A stretch of 64,000 nt of DNA from Nioella ostreopsis (GTDB lineage Bacteria; Pseudomonadota; Alphaproteobacteria; Rhodobacterales; Rhodobacteraceae), in contig NZ_RCIQ01000005.1 in NCBI RefSeq assembly GCF_004000255.1, positions 1 to 64,000 on the forward strand, written 5' to 3'. The notes below the pieces were generated by a model that was given only the letters and a program-made list of their open reading frames with translations, had not been told where the DNA came from and searched no databases. Shown one piece after another: positions 46,116-54,941 of this stretch. Positions within the stretch are counted from its first letter, which is position 1; the number at the start of each line of letters is the position of its first letter. A program made the translations under genes and the position numbers.

Positions 46116-46552
46116 CCCTCGCGGGCTTTCAGCGAGTCGCGGATCTCGATGAGGATATCCAGCTCGCTCGGGCCGGGATCGGCGGCAGGCTCAGGTGCGG
46201 CTTCGGCTTCCTTGCGTTCCGCAGCTTCCTTGATCTTGTTGATCGTGCGCACCAGCATGAACACGACAAACGCGATAATCAGGAAATTGATGATCGCCAT
46301 CACGAATGACCCGTAGGCAAAGGTCGCGGCACCCGCCTCGCGCGCGGCCTCCAGCGTGGCGTAATCGCCGCCGCCCATGGTGTAGAAAAGGTTCGAAAAG
46401 TCGATGCCGCCGGTGAACAGTCCGATAAACGGCTGGATCAGGTCATCGACCAGCGATTTGACGATGGCGGTAAAGGCCGCGCCCACGATGATCCCGACGG
46501 CCATGTCCATGACATTACCGCGGGCAATGAAATCCTTGAACTCTTTCAGCAT
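46112..46552 (-). CDS. mscL: large-conductance mechanosensitive channel
   Basis: A 146-residue channel that relieves turgor under hypo-osmotic shock. N-terminal [20 protein letters not shown] and second helix [20 protein letters not shown] are diagnostic, with a charged C-terminal helix ([17 protein letters not shown]). The start at 46552 was preferred over a longer frame that lacks family similarity. Confidence 0.96.
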   Translation of the reverse strand: MLKEFKDFIARGNVMDMAVGIIVGAAFTAIVKSLVDDLIQPFIGLFTGGIDFSNLFYTMGGGDYATLEAAREAGAATFAYGSFVMAIINFLIIAFVVFMLVRTINKIKEAAERKEAEAAPEPAADPGPSELDILIEIRDSLKAREG

Positions 46553-46673
46553 TGTCCTGCTTCCCTTTGTACAATTGCGGGGCCTGCGCCCGATGGTGAA
46601 GAATAATTGACACAATCTTCAGTTGTTTGTCTTGAGAAATCCGACAAACTTCAAGCGACAAACAGGATACCCC

Positions 46674-47372
46674 ATGGCCGATCTGTCAGCTTTCCCGATC
46701 ACCACCCGCTGGCCCGCCCAGAACCCCGATGCGATTCAGCTTTACGCCTTTCCAACGCCCAATGGCGTCAAGGTCTCCATCGCGTTGGAGGAGCTGGCCC
46801 TGCCCTACGAGGCGCACAAGGTCACGCTTGCACCCCTGGATGTGAAAAGCCTGGAATTCCTGTCGCTCAATCCTAACGGCAAGATCCCCGCGATCATCGA
46901 CCCTGATGGCCCCGACGGACAGCCCGTTGGCATCTTCGAAAGCGGCGCAATCCTGATCTATCTGGCCGAGAAGACCGGGCGGCTGAATGGCACCACCCCG
47001 ACCGAGCGTCTGGAGGTCCTGCAATGGCTGATGTTCCAGATGGGCGGCATCGGGCCGATGTTCGGACAGCTCGGGTTCTTCTATCGCGGCGACGGTAAAG
47101 CCATCGAGGATCGCCGCCCCAAGGACCGCTACATCGCCGAAACCCGGCGGCTGTTGTCTGTTGTCGAACAGCGTCTGGACGGCCGCGAGTGGCTGTGTGG
47201 GGGCTATTCCATCGCCGATATCGCCACCGGCCCCTGGCTGCGCATCCTGGATATGTACGGCGCGCAAGAGGCCGTGGGATGGTGGGATTTCCCCAATTGC
47301 ATCGCCTATCTGGACCGGTTCCTCGCCCGACCCGCGGTTCAGGTCGGGCTGGTCACGCCGCCGCGCGATTGA
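46674..47372 (+). CDS. glutathione S-transferase family protein
   Basis: A 232-residue GST of the YghU/YfcG-like group. The thioredoxin-like N-terminal domain contains YAFPTPNGVKVSIALEELALPYE and the glutathione-binding NPNGKIPAII and FESGAILIYLAEK. The C-terminal helices include the N-capping SIADIATGPWLRI. Members often act as disulfide-bond reductases with two glutathiones. It abuts the convergent flavoprotein gene with no gap. Confidence 0.93.
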   Translation: MADLSAFPITTRWPAQNPDAIQLYAFPTPNGVKVSIALEELALPYEAHKVTLAPLDVKSLEFLSLNPNGKIPAIIDPDGPDGQPVGIFESGAILIYLAEKTGRLNGTTPTERLEVLQWLMFQMGGIGPMFGQLGFFYRGDGKAIEDRRPKDRYIAETRRLLSVVEQRLDGREWLCGGYSIADIATGPWLRILDMYGAQEAVGWWDFPNCIAYLDRFLARPAVQVGLVTPPRD

Positions 47373-48020
47373 TCACGCTTTCCAGCGGTAGTCGGTCAGA
47401 TGGGCAGGCGGCTCGACGCCCGGCAGATTCTGCGGGTCGGGCTGAAGGGGACCGGCCCGCGTTTCCAGCGGGATCACCCCGGCCCAGATCGGCAGCGCGT
47501 AATCCTCGTCATCATCGACCGGCATGCCAGTGCGAATCTTGGCGCTACCTTCGGTGATCTCCATCCCCAGTACGGTCGTCGCCTTCAGCTCCTGCGTCGT
47601 GTTCGGCCTGAGCTGCGCCGCCCGCCCCGGCCAGAGCCCGTCAATGAACGCCGATAGCCGCGCTTCCTTGTCCTCATCCGGCACCACGAAGGCCGTACCG
47701 AACAGCATCACCGACCGCGTGTTGGCCGAATGGTGCATGCCGGAGCGCGCCATCACGAACCCATCCAGGATGGAGACCGTCAGGCAGACCTCCGCCCCCT
47801 TGCTGGCCCGGATCGCCCGGCTGGCACTGGAGCCGTGCCAATAGACGTGATTGCCCTCACGCCACTGAAAGGTGGGCGTCACATAAGGCAATCCGTCGAT
47901 CACATAACCGACGCTGCACATGGGCTGCGCGTCGAGAATGGAATCAATGGTCGCGCGGTCGAAATGGCCCCTTTCATGCGACCGACGCAGGCGGGTGCGC
48001 GGCGTGATCTCCAGCTTCAT
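47373..48020 (-). CDS. NimA-like pyridoxamine 5-phosphate oxidase family flavoprotein
   Basis: A 215-residue split-barrel protein of the Pyridox_ox_2 type: RRSHERGHFDRATIDSIL, DGLPYVTPTFQW and VYWHGSSASRAI match. Such proteins bind FMN or heme and act as reductases. The start at 48020 was chosen where the family similarity begins. It diverges from a MocR-type regulator, an arrangement known for vitamin B6-related genes, so control by that protein is likely. Confidence 0.88.
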   Translation of the reverse strand: MKLEITPRTRLRRSHERGHFDRATIDSILDAQPMCSVGYVIDGLPYVTPTFQWREGNHVYWHGSSASRAIRASKGAEVCLTVSILDGFVMARSGMHHSANTRSVMLFGTAFVVPDEDKEARLSAFIDGLWPGRAAQLRPNTTQELKATTVLGMEITEGSAKIRTGMPVDDDEDYALPIWAGVIPLETRAGPLQPDPQNLPGVEPPAHLTDYRWKA

Positions 48021-48071
48021 GGCGTTTCCTTCTCCGAATATCTGACTTGTCAGGCGGGGGAGTGCCATGCA

Positions 48072-48095
48072 ATTGGTCTTATAAGAATATCCAAT
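48072..48095. promoter_or_regulatory. putative MocR regulator operator
   Basis: ATTGG (48072-48076) and CCAAT (48091-48095) form an inverted repeat around an A/T-rich 14-base centre, in the 87-bp gap between the flavoprotein and regulator genes. Confidence 0.5.
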
Positions 48096-48107
48096 ATGTG
48101 ACAAAAT

Positions 48108-49532
48108 ATGCAGACCAATATTGACGCCGCTCTATTGGCCATCAGCCTCGATCGCGCCGCGACAGAACCGCTCCATATGCAACTGACCGAGGCCCTGCGC
48201 CGTCTGATCCTGTCAGGCCACGCCAAACCCGGTGCGCGCCTGCCCGCCAGCCGCCAACTGGCGCAGGATCTGTCTGTCTCCCGGCAGACCACACTCACCG
48301 CATTGGATCAACTGGTGGCCGAGGGTTATCTGGAAACCAAACAGGGCGCCGGATGCTTCGTAGCAAAGGACCTGCCGCATCTGGCGCCGCCCGATCCGAC
48401 CCCGCTGCCCAGACCCGAACCTTCGCAGCCCTACCGGCCCTTCCACCCCGGCATCCCCGACATGACGCTGCTGCCCCACGCAACCTGGGCACGCCATCTC
48501 GACCGGGCCTGGCGGCATCCGCATCCCGATCTGCTCTCCGCCCCGAACCCGCTTGGCTGGCCCGCATTGCGCGCAGCCATCGCCGCCCATCTGAAGGCCT
48601 GGCGCGGGATCGACTGCACGCCCGGTCAGGTGGTGATCACCTCTGGCGCGACCGAGACCTTCGAATTGCTGTCGAGAAGCCTCATGCAAAGGGGCGACCG
48701 TGTGCTGATCGAACAACCCGGCTTCGCCCCGATGCGCGCGGCCCTGACCCGTTCCGGGCTATCGCTCATTTCCATGGGGCTCGACGCCGGTGGCGCTGTC
48801 CTGCCAGAGACCGCAGATGCCCGCGCCGCCATCGTCACCCCCTCGCGCCACTACCCGCTTGGGATGACCATGCCCCTGCCCCGCCGCCTAGCCTTGCTGG
48901 ACTGGGCCTCCCGGTCAGACGCATGGATCATCGAAGACGATTACGACAGCGAGTTTCGGTATACGGGCACCCCCTTGCCTGCGCTGATGTCTCTGGGAGC
49001 AGGGCAAACGATCTATGTCGGAAGCTTCTCGAAGCTGATTTCACCCGCATTGCGGCTGGCCTATGTGGTGCTGCCGCCCACATTGGTCGAACCCGTGGGC
49101 AGGGCTCTTGCTGAAACCGGCCCGCGCGCCTCGCTGATCCCGCAACCGGCACTGGCGGAGTTCATGGAGAGCGGCGCCTTCGCCACCCATCTGCGCCGCA
49201 TGCGCCGGGTCTATGCGGACCGGCAGCAGGTGCTGCTTGCGGCCCTGTCCCGTCACCTGCCCAACCATTTGCGCGCAGACCCGGACCCGTCCGGCATGCA
49301 CCTCGTCTGCCGCCTCGGGCCCGCTCTATCAGGCATCAGTGACACCGCGATTGCCCGGCGCGCCGTGAATGCTGGCCTGACCCTCCGCGCCCTTTCCGCC
49401 TATTGGCCAGAGGGCGACGGCCCGCAGGGGCTGGTTCTGGGATATGCCGGTTTTCCGCCAGATCAACTGGAAGACGCCGTTCAACGCCTCGCCCGCGTGC
49501 TTCAGGACGGCAAAGCGCCCGTCAAAACATAG
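48108..49532 (+). CDS. MocR/PdxR-type regulator (GntR helix-turn-helix fused to aminotransferase)
   Basis: A 474-residue fusion. A GntR winged helix (LPASRQLAQDLSVSRQTTLTALDQL, about 45-70) is followed by a type I aminotransferase-like domain with ITSGATETFELLSRSL, IIEDDYDSEFRY and the PLP Lys in YVGSFSKLISPALRL. These proteins sense PLP or an aminated ligand rather than catalyse. The divergent NimA-like gene is the probable target. The 3-prime end overlaps the convergent ytoQ-type gene by 31 bp. Confidence 0.93.
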   Translation: MQTNIDAALLAISLDRAATEPLHMQLTEALRRLILSGHAKPGARLPASRQLAQDLSVSRQTTLTALDQLVAEGYLETKQGAGCFVAKDLPHLAPPDPTPLPRPEPSQPYRPFHPGIPDMTLLPHATWARHLDRAWRHPHPDLLSAPNPLGWPALRAAIAAHLKAWRGIDCTPGQVVITSGATETFELLSRSLMQRGDRVLIEQPGFAPMRAALTRSGLSLISMGLDAGGAVLPETADARAAIVTPSRHYPLGMTMPLPRRLALLDWASRSDAWIIEDDYDSEFRYTGTPLPALMSLGAGQTIYVGSFSKLISPALRLAYVVLPPTLVEPVGRALAETGPRASLIPQPALAEFMESGAFATHLRRMRRVYADRQQVLLAALSRHLPNHLRADPDPSGMHLVCRLGPALSGISDTAIARRAVNAGLTLRALSAYWPEGDGPQGLVLGYAGFPPDQLEDAVQRLARVLQDGKAPVKT

Positions 49533-49948
49533 CGCAAGATTTCGACCACCTGCCGTGGCTCCGACGTCACCGCCAGCGCCGCCGCATGCACCTCTTTCAG
49601 CGCATGCTGATGCTCGGGCATCGACAGCACGATCACCGATTTGCCAAGCGCCGCCGCATATCCCGCGTCAAAGGCCGCGTTCCACTGCTTGTATTTCTCA
49701 CCGAAGCGCACAACGACCACATCCGCCTGCTCGATCCCTCGCCGGGTGCGGATGGCGTTCAGCTTGGCGCCCTTGTGGTCATGCCAGAACTTGTCCGCTT
49801 CCGCGCCCATGATCGCCACACCGCAATCGTCGCTGGCGTCATGGTCCGTGACCGGCGCAGAGAACACCACATCCAACCCCTCGGCCCCGGCGATGATCTG
49901 CTCACGCCAATCGGTGTGGATCTCTCCTGACAGATAGACTTTCAGCAT
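49502..49948 (-). CDS. YtoQ family protein
   Basis: A 148-residue protein related to nucleoside 2-deoxyribosyltransferases: KVYLSGEIHTDWREQI at the start, then DVVFSAPVTDHDASDDCG, GIEQADVVVVRFGEKYKQWNAAFDAGYAAALGK in two pieces. Family function is not established. The start at 49948 has GGGAGATCG upstream. Confidence 0.88.
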   Translation of the reverse strand: MLKVYLSGEIHTDWREQIIAGAEGLDVVFSAPVTDHDASDDCGVAIMGAEADKFWHDHKGAKLNAIRTRRGIEQADVVVVRFGEKYKQWNAAFDAGYAAALGKSVIVLSMPEHQHALKEVHAAALAVTSEPRQVVEILRYVLTGALPS

Positions 49949-49983
49949 TGCGATCTCCCTTTCATCTTGGCCCAAATACCTCG

Positions 49984-50010
49984 GGGGGTCCGGGGGGCAG
50001 CGCCCCCCGC
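49984..50010. terminator. GC-rich hairpin downstream of pheT
   Basis: CGGGGGGC, loop AGC, GCCCCCCG (49990-50008), preceded by CTCGGGGGGTC. It follows the pheT stop on the minus strand after 30 bp. From memory, very similar hairpins are dispersed in many Rhodobacteraceae genomes. Confidence 0.65.
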
Positions 50011-50038
50011 GGGTCGACGCCGAAGGCGGCGAAACCGG

Positions 50039-52459
50039 TCAGCCCCGCAGCACCCCGCCCGTGGCTTTCGCAACCTTCTCGACGATCTTCGCGCCAACGG
50101 CCTCGATCTCTTCTTCGGTCAGCGTCTTGTCACGCGGCTGCAGCCTAACGCTCAACGCGACGGATTTCTTGCCCGCCCCCATCTGCGCCTCGGCCCTCTC
50201 GCCTGTGAACTCGTCGAAAATGCGCACATCCTCGATCAGCTTCTTGTCAGCCCCCGCCGCGGCGTTGGCGAGGTTCACCGCCTCTACGCCCGCATCCACC
50301 ACGAAGGCGAAATCGCGCTCCACCGCCTGCAGATCAGCCATGTCGAGCGCACCACGGCTCGCTCCCGCGCTACGCGGCATGGGAATCTCCTCGGGGAAGA
50401 GGGTAAAGGCCATCGCCGGTCCCTTCACATCCATCTCCGCCAGCACCTTGGGATGCAGCTCTCCGAACACGCCAAGCGTCTTCTTCGGGCCAAGGCAAAT
50501 GCGCCCGTGACGACCCGGATGCCACCAGCCATCGCCATCGCGCAGGATCTGCACCTTGGCAGGCGCGCCCATGGCAGCCAGCACCGCCTCCACATCCGCT
50601 TTCACGTCGAAGAGATCGACAGGGCGGCGGGACCCGTGCGGATCGCGCGGGCCGCTCTGGCCGATCAGCAGCCCGGCCACCTGCAGATGCTGTTCCGTGG
50701 GCTCGCCCCCATGGAAGGCCGCACCGACCTCGAAGAGCGCCAGGTCCATGAACCCGCGCGCCTGGTTGCGGGCAGCGGCTTGCAGAAGGCCCGGCAGCAA
50801 CGCAGGGCGCATATGGCTCATTTCGCTGGAAATCGGGTTCTCCAGCATCACGTCATCCGTACCGCCGCCAAAGAGCGCCGCCGAGGCCTTGTCGATGAAA
50901 CTGTAGGTCACGCATTCGTTGTAGCCAAGCGCCGCCACGGTGCGCCGCGCCGCGCGTTCGCGCTGCTGCATCGGCGTCAGCACGGCCTTTGGCACGCCGG
51001 GCTTGGGGCGGCGCAGCGGTTGCGGTTCCAGCTTGGTCAGCGAGGCGATCCGCGCGACCTCTTCCACCAGATCCGCCTCGCCCTGAACGTCACGCCGCCA
51101 GGACGGCACCCAGACTTCAAGCACGTCACCGGACCCGGTGGCCGAGAAGCCGAGCGCGGTCAGGATGCGCGCCTGTTCCTCTTTCGGGATCTCCATGCCC
51201 ACAAGGCTGATCACCCGCGCGGTATCGAGCTTGTAGCTGCGCGCGGTGTTCAGAGCGGCCCCAGCCTCGACCACCTCCGACGCCTCGCCGCCGCAGAGAT
51301 CGAGGATCATCTGCGTCGCCGCTTCCAGCCCCGGCAGGGTGTAGTCCGGGTCCACGCCGCGTTCGAACCGGTAGCGCGCGTCGGAGTGGATCTTCAGATC
51401 GCGGCCCGTATAGGCGGTGCGGATCGGATCCCAATAGGCGCTTTCGAGGAAGACGTTGACCGTTTCCTCGGTGCAGCCGGTCGGATCGCCGCCCATGATG
51501 CCCGCGATGCTTTCCACCGCTTCATCATCGGAAATGGCGATCTGGCCCGGCTGGAACGTGTATTCCTTGTCGTCCAGAGCGACAAGCGTCTCACCACCCT
51601 GGGCCTTGTGCACCCGCAGATTACCCTTGACCTTGTCGGCGTCGAAAACGTGCAGCGGGCGGTTCTGGTCATAGGTGAAGAAGTTGGTGACATCGACCAG
51701 CGCCGAGATGGGCCGCAGACCAATGGCGCGCAGCCGGTCCTGCAACCACTGGGGCGAGGGGCCGTTCTTGACGCCCTTGATCAGGCGGCCGGTGAAATGA
51801 GGGCAATCGTCCAGCGTGTCGGCGTCGATGCTGACCCCAATCGGGCACGGAAACTGGCCCGGTACGGTCACGTCGTCAAGCGGCTTCAGCGTGCCAAGGC
51901 CGCGCGCGGCCAGGTCGCGGGCCACGCCGCGCACGCCAAGCGCGTCCTGCCGGTTCGGCGTAATCGCGATCTCGATCACCGGATCGACCTTGGACGGATC
52001 ATTCGCCGCCAGCCAGTCGACGAAGCGGTCGCCCACCTCGCCCGAGGGCAGCTCGATGATGCCGTCATGCTCGTCCGACAGCTCCAGCTCCCGCTCGGAT
52101 GCCATCATCCCGTAGCTCTCGATCCCGCGGATCTTGCCGACGCCAATCGTGATGTCGAGACCGGGAATATAGCTGCCCGGCTTGGCCAGAACCACGGTGA
52201 TCCCGGCCCGCGCATTGGGGGCGCCACAGATGATCTGCATCTCGCCTTCGTCGGTCTCCACCTTGCACACGCGCAGCCGGTCGGCCTCCGGGTGTTTCTC
52301 GGCATGGGTGACCTTGGCGAGGGTAAATTCCTTGAGACGCGAGGCGCGATCTTCGACCCCTTCGACCTCCAGCCCGATGTCGTTCAGCACTTCGCAGATC
52401 TCATCGAGCGAGGCGGTGGTGTCCAGGTGGTCCTTCAACCAGGAGAGGGTGAATTTCAT
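50039..52459 (-). CDS. pheT: phenylalanine-tRNA ligase beta subunit
   Basis: An 806-residue subunit of the tetrameric synthetase. In order there is the tRNA-binding EMAP-like domain (residues about 40-150; CGAPNARAGITVVLAKPG), B3/B4 editing domain (ALVDVTNFFTYDQNRPLHVFDADK), B5 domain, catalytic-like core, and C-terminal anticodon-binding FDX-ACB domain (RSAGASRGALDM...VRLQPRDKTLTEEEIEAV). It is on the same strand as pheS but separated from it by four genes, two of them on the same strand. Confidence 0.97.
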   Translation of the reverse strand: MKFTLSWLKDHLDTTASLDEICEVLNDIGLEVEGVEDRASRLKEFTLAKVTHAEKHPEADRLRVCKVETDEGEMQIICGAPNARAGITVVLAKPGSYIPGLDITIGVGKIRGIESYGMMASERELELSDEHDGIIELPSGEVGDRFVDWLAANDPSKVDPVIEIAITPNRQDALGVRGVARDLAARGLGTLKPLDDVTVPGQFPCPIGVSIDADTLDDCPHFTGRLIKGVKNGPSPQWLQDRLRAIGLRPISALVDVTNFFTYDQNRPLHVFDADKVKGNLRVHKAQGGETLVALDDKEYTFQPGQIAISDDEAVESIAGIMGGDPTGCTEETVNVFLESAYWDPIRTAYTGRDLKIHSDARYRFERGVDPDYTLPGLEAATQMILDLCGGEASEVVEAGAALNTARSYKLDTARVISLVGMEIPKEEQARILTALGFSATGSGDVLEVWVPSWRRDVQGEADLVEEVARIASLTKLEPQPLRRPKPGVPKAVLTPMQQRERAARRTVAALGYNECVTYSFIDKASAALFGGGTDDVMLENPISSEMSHMRPALLPGLLQAAARNQARGFMDLALFEVGAAFHGGEPTEQHLQVAGLLIGQSGPRDPHGSRRPVDLFDVKADVEAVLAAMGAPAKVQILRDGDGWWHPGRHGRICLGPKKTLGVFGELHPKVLAEMDVKGPAMAFTLFPEEIPMPRSAGASRGALDMADLQAVERDFAFVVDAGVEAVNLANAAAGADKKLIEDVRIFDEFTGERAEAQMGAGKKSVALSVRLQPRDKTLTEEEIEAVGAKIVEKVAKATGGVLRG

Positions 52460-52606
52460 CGTGTTCGTCCCTTGCGTCTATCCCGCCCGCGCTTAGCGCA
52501 GTTGCAGACGGAATGGAAGCGGCGGGCGCAGATTGAACCCTTTGCCACGCTCAGCCGACCCACAAGCGATGATGCGGGGGTTGCACCCCAACTGAAAGGA
52601 GCTTTC

Positions 52607-53242
52607 ATGCGCCCCCTTACGTTCCGTGCCGCCGCTTTGGCGGCCCTTCTCGCTGCGCCCGCTGCCCATGCGGACATGGTGATCATTCAGCAGGGCCATT
52701 TCCCCGGCCCCTCCGCCTTTGCGCATCCCATGCCACAAGGGTCAGCCTTCGGCATGGCCGAGGCGTTCATCCGTGAGATGGCGGCAGAGCGCTTCCCGCA
52801 GGCGGCCCTCCTTGGCCATCCTCTGCCCGATCACCCGCTGGCACCGCCGGTTCTGGTCGAAGATACGACGTCCGATCCGATCCCCTTCGCGGGGGAATGG
52901 AGCCTGACCGAGATCATGGATGACCAAAGCACGCCCCTGGCCTTCGATCCCGAGCTTCTGGCATCGACCGAGTTCAATGTCGATCAGGACGGATCGTTCA
53001 CCGCCTATGCCGGGTGCAACCGCATGTTCGGCGAAATCACCATGATGGACGGCACCATTGCCTCGGCTGAATATGGCATGACCTTCATGGCCTGCCTTAG
53101 CCCGGCCGGAGATCTGGAAAACGCCTTCATGCGCGTATTGGACAGTGCCTCGCTGGTCGCAACCGGCCATGACATGCTGGTGCTGCTGGACGGTGAAGGC
53201 GACAAGCTGGCCGAGTTTGCGTTGCGGGTTGACGCCCCCTAA
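52607..53242 (+). CDS. exported META/HslJ domain protein
   Basis: A 211-residue protein with signal peptide (FRAAALAALLAAPAAHA). A middle linker leads to the META domain (GEWSLTEIMDDQSTPLAFD, AYAGCNRMFGEITM, MTFMACLSPAGDLENAFMRVL) characteristic of heat-shock protein HslJ. AAAGGAGC lies 6 bases upstream of the start. An open frame extending far upstream is only the complement of pheT. The last 4 bp overlap the convergent amidotransferase-like gene. Confidence 0.88.
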   Translation: MRPLTFRAAALAALLAAPAAHADMVIIQQGHFPGPSAFAHPMPQGSAFGMAEAFIREMAAERFPQAALLGHPLPDHPLAPPVLVEDTTSDPIPFAGEWSLTEIMDDQSTPLAFDPELLASTEFNVDQDGSFTAYAGCNRMFGEITMMDGTIASAEYGMTFMACLSPAGDLENAFMRVLDSASLVATGHDMLVLLDGEGDKLAEFALRVDAP

Positions 53243-53991
53243 GCGGACAGGCTGTTGAACCAGTTCCGGATCTCGGTCACCCGCTGATCCGGCTGCAAGT
53301 CACCGGGCGCGGCCCCCAATCGGCGGGCCGCGCCCGCATCCGTTTCGGCCAGTCGCAGATCATCACGCAGCGATTGAGGATACCCGCCGATTTCGTCGAG
53401 AATGTCCGCCATTGCAGCGAGCGTGATTTCCGGGTGGTATTGCACCCCCCAGAAGCGGATGTTCCCGTTGTCATAGGCAAAGGCCTGCACCGGCGAATGA
53501 GCATTTCCAGCCAACAGAACCGCGCCCTTTGGCAAGCGTGTGACTTCATCCCGGTGGATGCACGGGACCGTGAAACCGGTCTGCCGGCCCTTCAGAAAGG
53601 GATGCACCCGTCCGGCCTCAGTCAGCTGCACCTCCCTTGCTAGCCCGTCTTCACGCCCATTGGGGGAAGGTGCGGAGATGCCGCCCAGAAGGCAGGCCGC
53701 CAGTTGCATTCCGTTGCACGACCCATAGGCGGGAATGCCTTCGTCGAACACCTGCTCCATCGCCGCTCGAAGCGGCGCGGCCTCGGGCGCGTCCACGCCC
53801 CAGCTGACCGCCGAACCGGTAAAGATCGCCCCGTCCACCGCCTGCAAGTCGGAGCGGGTGACGGGTGCCTCATAGGGGGACACGATCCTGATATCTGTTG
53901 TGTCATCAATGGCTTGGAGAACCATGACGAACTCCGATGCCACTTGCGGATAGCCTGCAGGGTTCGATTCGACGATCAGGATCGTAGTCAT
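53239..53991 (-). CDS. class I glutamine amidotransferase-like protein
   Basis: A 250-residue GATase fold protein resembling the N-terminal domain of GMP synthase. The nucleophile is in GSCNGMQLAAC near residues 93-103, and the catalytic His-Glu pair is in WGVQYHPE near 182-189. Such stand-alone forms act on glutamine or gamma-glutamyl compounds. Its substrate is unclear. It is 7 bp downstream of the small secreted protein gene. Confidence 0.9.
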   Translation of the reverse strand: MTTILIVESNPAGYPQVASEFVMVLQAIDDTTDIRIVSPYEAPVTRSDLQAVDGAIFTGSAVSWGVDAPEAAPLRAAMEQVFDEGIPAYGSCNGMQLAACLLGGISAPSPNGREDGLAREVQLTEAGRVHPFLKGRQTGFTVPCIHRDEVTRLPKGAVLLAGNAHSPVQAFAYDNGNIRFWGVQYHPEITLAAMADILDEIGGYPQSLRDDLRLAETDAGAARRLGAAPGDLQPDQRVTEIRNWFNSLSA

Positions 53992-53998
53992 TCTGCCC

Positions 53999-54400
53999 CT
54001 ACTGAAGGTCTGCGCGGATCGAGTAGCTGAGCGGGTAGTCGCAATCGCCCATTGTCACGGTGAATCCGGTCGGAAATGTCGGCCGGTCAAAGCTGACAAT
54101 AGCGCGGCCCCAGTCGAGGCTGGCGAGGCCTCCGGGGCGGGCCATGGCGGCGTCGCATTCCAGCGGGCCCTGGCCGATGAAATAGCCGTGATGGACGCCG
54201 CGTTCGGTGGAGTTTCCGGCCAGACCGGGGATCACCAGTTCGGCGGCAGACCCGTCGACATTGGTAAAGCTGAGGATCGCGGAGCCGAATGCGTCCTCCT
54301 GGTAGATGATTGGTCCTGTTGGAGAATTCCACGCCTCATCGGCAAGGGCCGGGGTGGCGAGGGCGAGGGCGAGACAGGCGGGGGCTATGGCTTTGAACAT
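53999..54400 (-). CDS. small secreted hypothetical protein
   Basis: A 133-residue protein with signal peptide (IAPACLALALATPALA). The mature part has two cysteines (ECDAA, GDCDYPL) that could form a disulfide, and beta-rich segments (AILSFTNVDGSAAELVIPG). I do not recognise the family. It is 7 bp upstream of the GATase-like gene on the same strand. Confidence 0.75.
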   Translation of the reverse strand: MFKAIAPACLALALATPALADEAWNSPTGPIIYQEDAFGSAILSFTNVDGSAAELVIPGLAGNSTERGVHHGYFIGQGPLECDAAMARPGGLASLDWGRAIVSFDRPTFPTGFTVTMGDCDYPLSYSIRADLQ

Positions 54401-54482
54401 GAGATGGCTCCAAATATGAGATGAGAGAGCCTAGCCGGGGAAACCCGATCCGCATAGCTCTGAAATCACGAAAACGGCCTGT

Positions 54483-54526
54483 CACCCCCCGTGCACCCCC
54501 CGTACACCCCCTGTACACCCCCCGTA
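54483..54526. repeat. four-copy 11-bp tandem repeat
   Basis: CACCCCCCGTG, CACCCCCCGTA, CACCCCCTGTA, CACCCCCCGTA in direct succession (44 bp), followed by CAG. The 11-bp period is one helical turn. It lies 83 bp upstream of the small secreted protein gene. Confidence 0.9.
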
Positions 54527-54638
54527 CAGACGGATCGCCGGATTGCGGGGCCGGAAAACTGGAACCGGGGGCGCGGTCCGCCCGCAAATGGCAGCAGGGA
54601 AAACCGCCCGTCAGGAAGAGCGGTCCGGTCGGTGCCGG

Positions 54639-54699
54639 GCGCGGGACAAGAGGTTTCGAAACCTCTTGCCAAGGGCCTTCGAAGGCCCTTTCCCCGCGC
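54639..54699. repeat. double 20-bp palindrome (TTCGAA family) with outer stem
   Basis: AAGAGGTTTCGAAACCTCTT (54648-54667), spacer GCC, AAGGGCCTTCGAAGGCCCTT (54671-54690), enclosed by GCGCGGG (54639-54645) and CCCGCGC (54693-54699), which can pair with each other. Same layout as at 38.67 kb. Confidence 0.88.
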
Positions 54700-54941
54700 G
54701 GGAGGAGATCGGTCACGAGGGATCGGGCGCCGCGCATCGCCGGGCCGCGGTGCGGCGATCCCAGGGTCGTGTGGGGCGCTTTATGGTGCCGCATCCGTGC
54801 GAAGGGTGAGGGGGGCGCAGGTGGCAGCCAAATCGCCGTGCCGGGGGGCGGCCCGGCGATGCGCGGCGGCCTTACGGCCTTTGTTCCGCGCGGGGGCCAC
54901 ATTTCAGGAACTGAGAGAACGACTGAGCTATTTCTCGGCGG

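Larger units (their letters stand above)
54401..54941. other. repeat-rich intergenic region
   Basis: No supported gene. Very GC-rich open frames on the plus strand have Arg/Pro/Gly composition and no ribosome site. The stretch holds the 11-bp tandem repeat at 54483-54526 and the double TTCGAA palindrome at 54648-54690. Confidence 0.6.

Noticed and set aside
49967-52606. Very long plus-strand open frame running into the META protein gene
   Set aside because: It is the complement of pheT, rich in Arg and His, with no ribosome site. Only the part from 52607 has a signal peptide and domain similarity.
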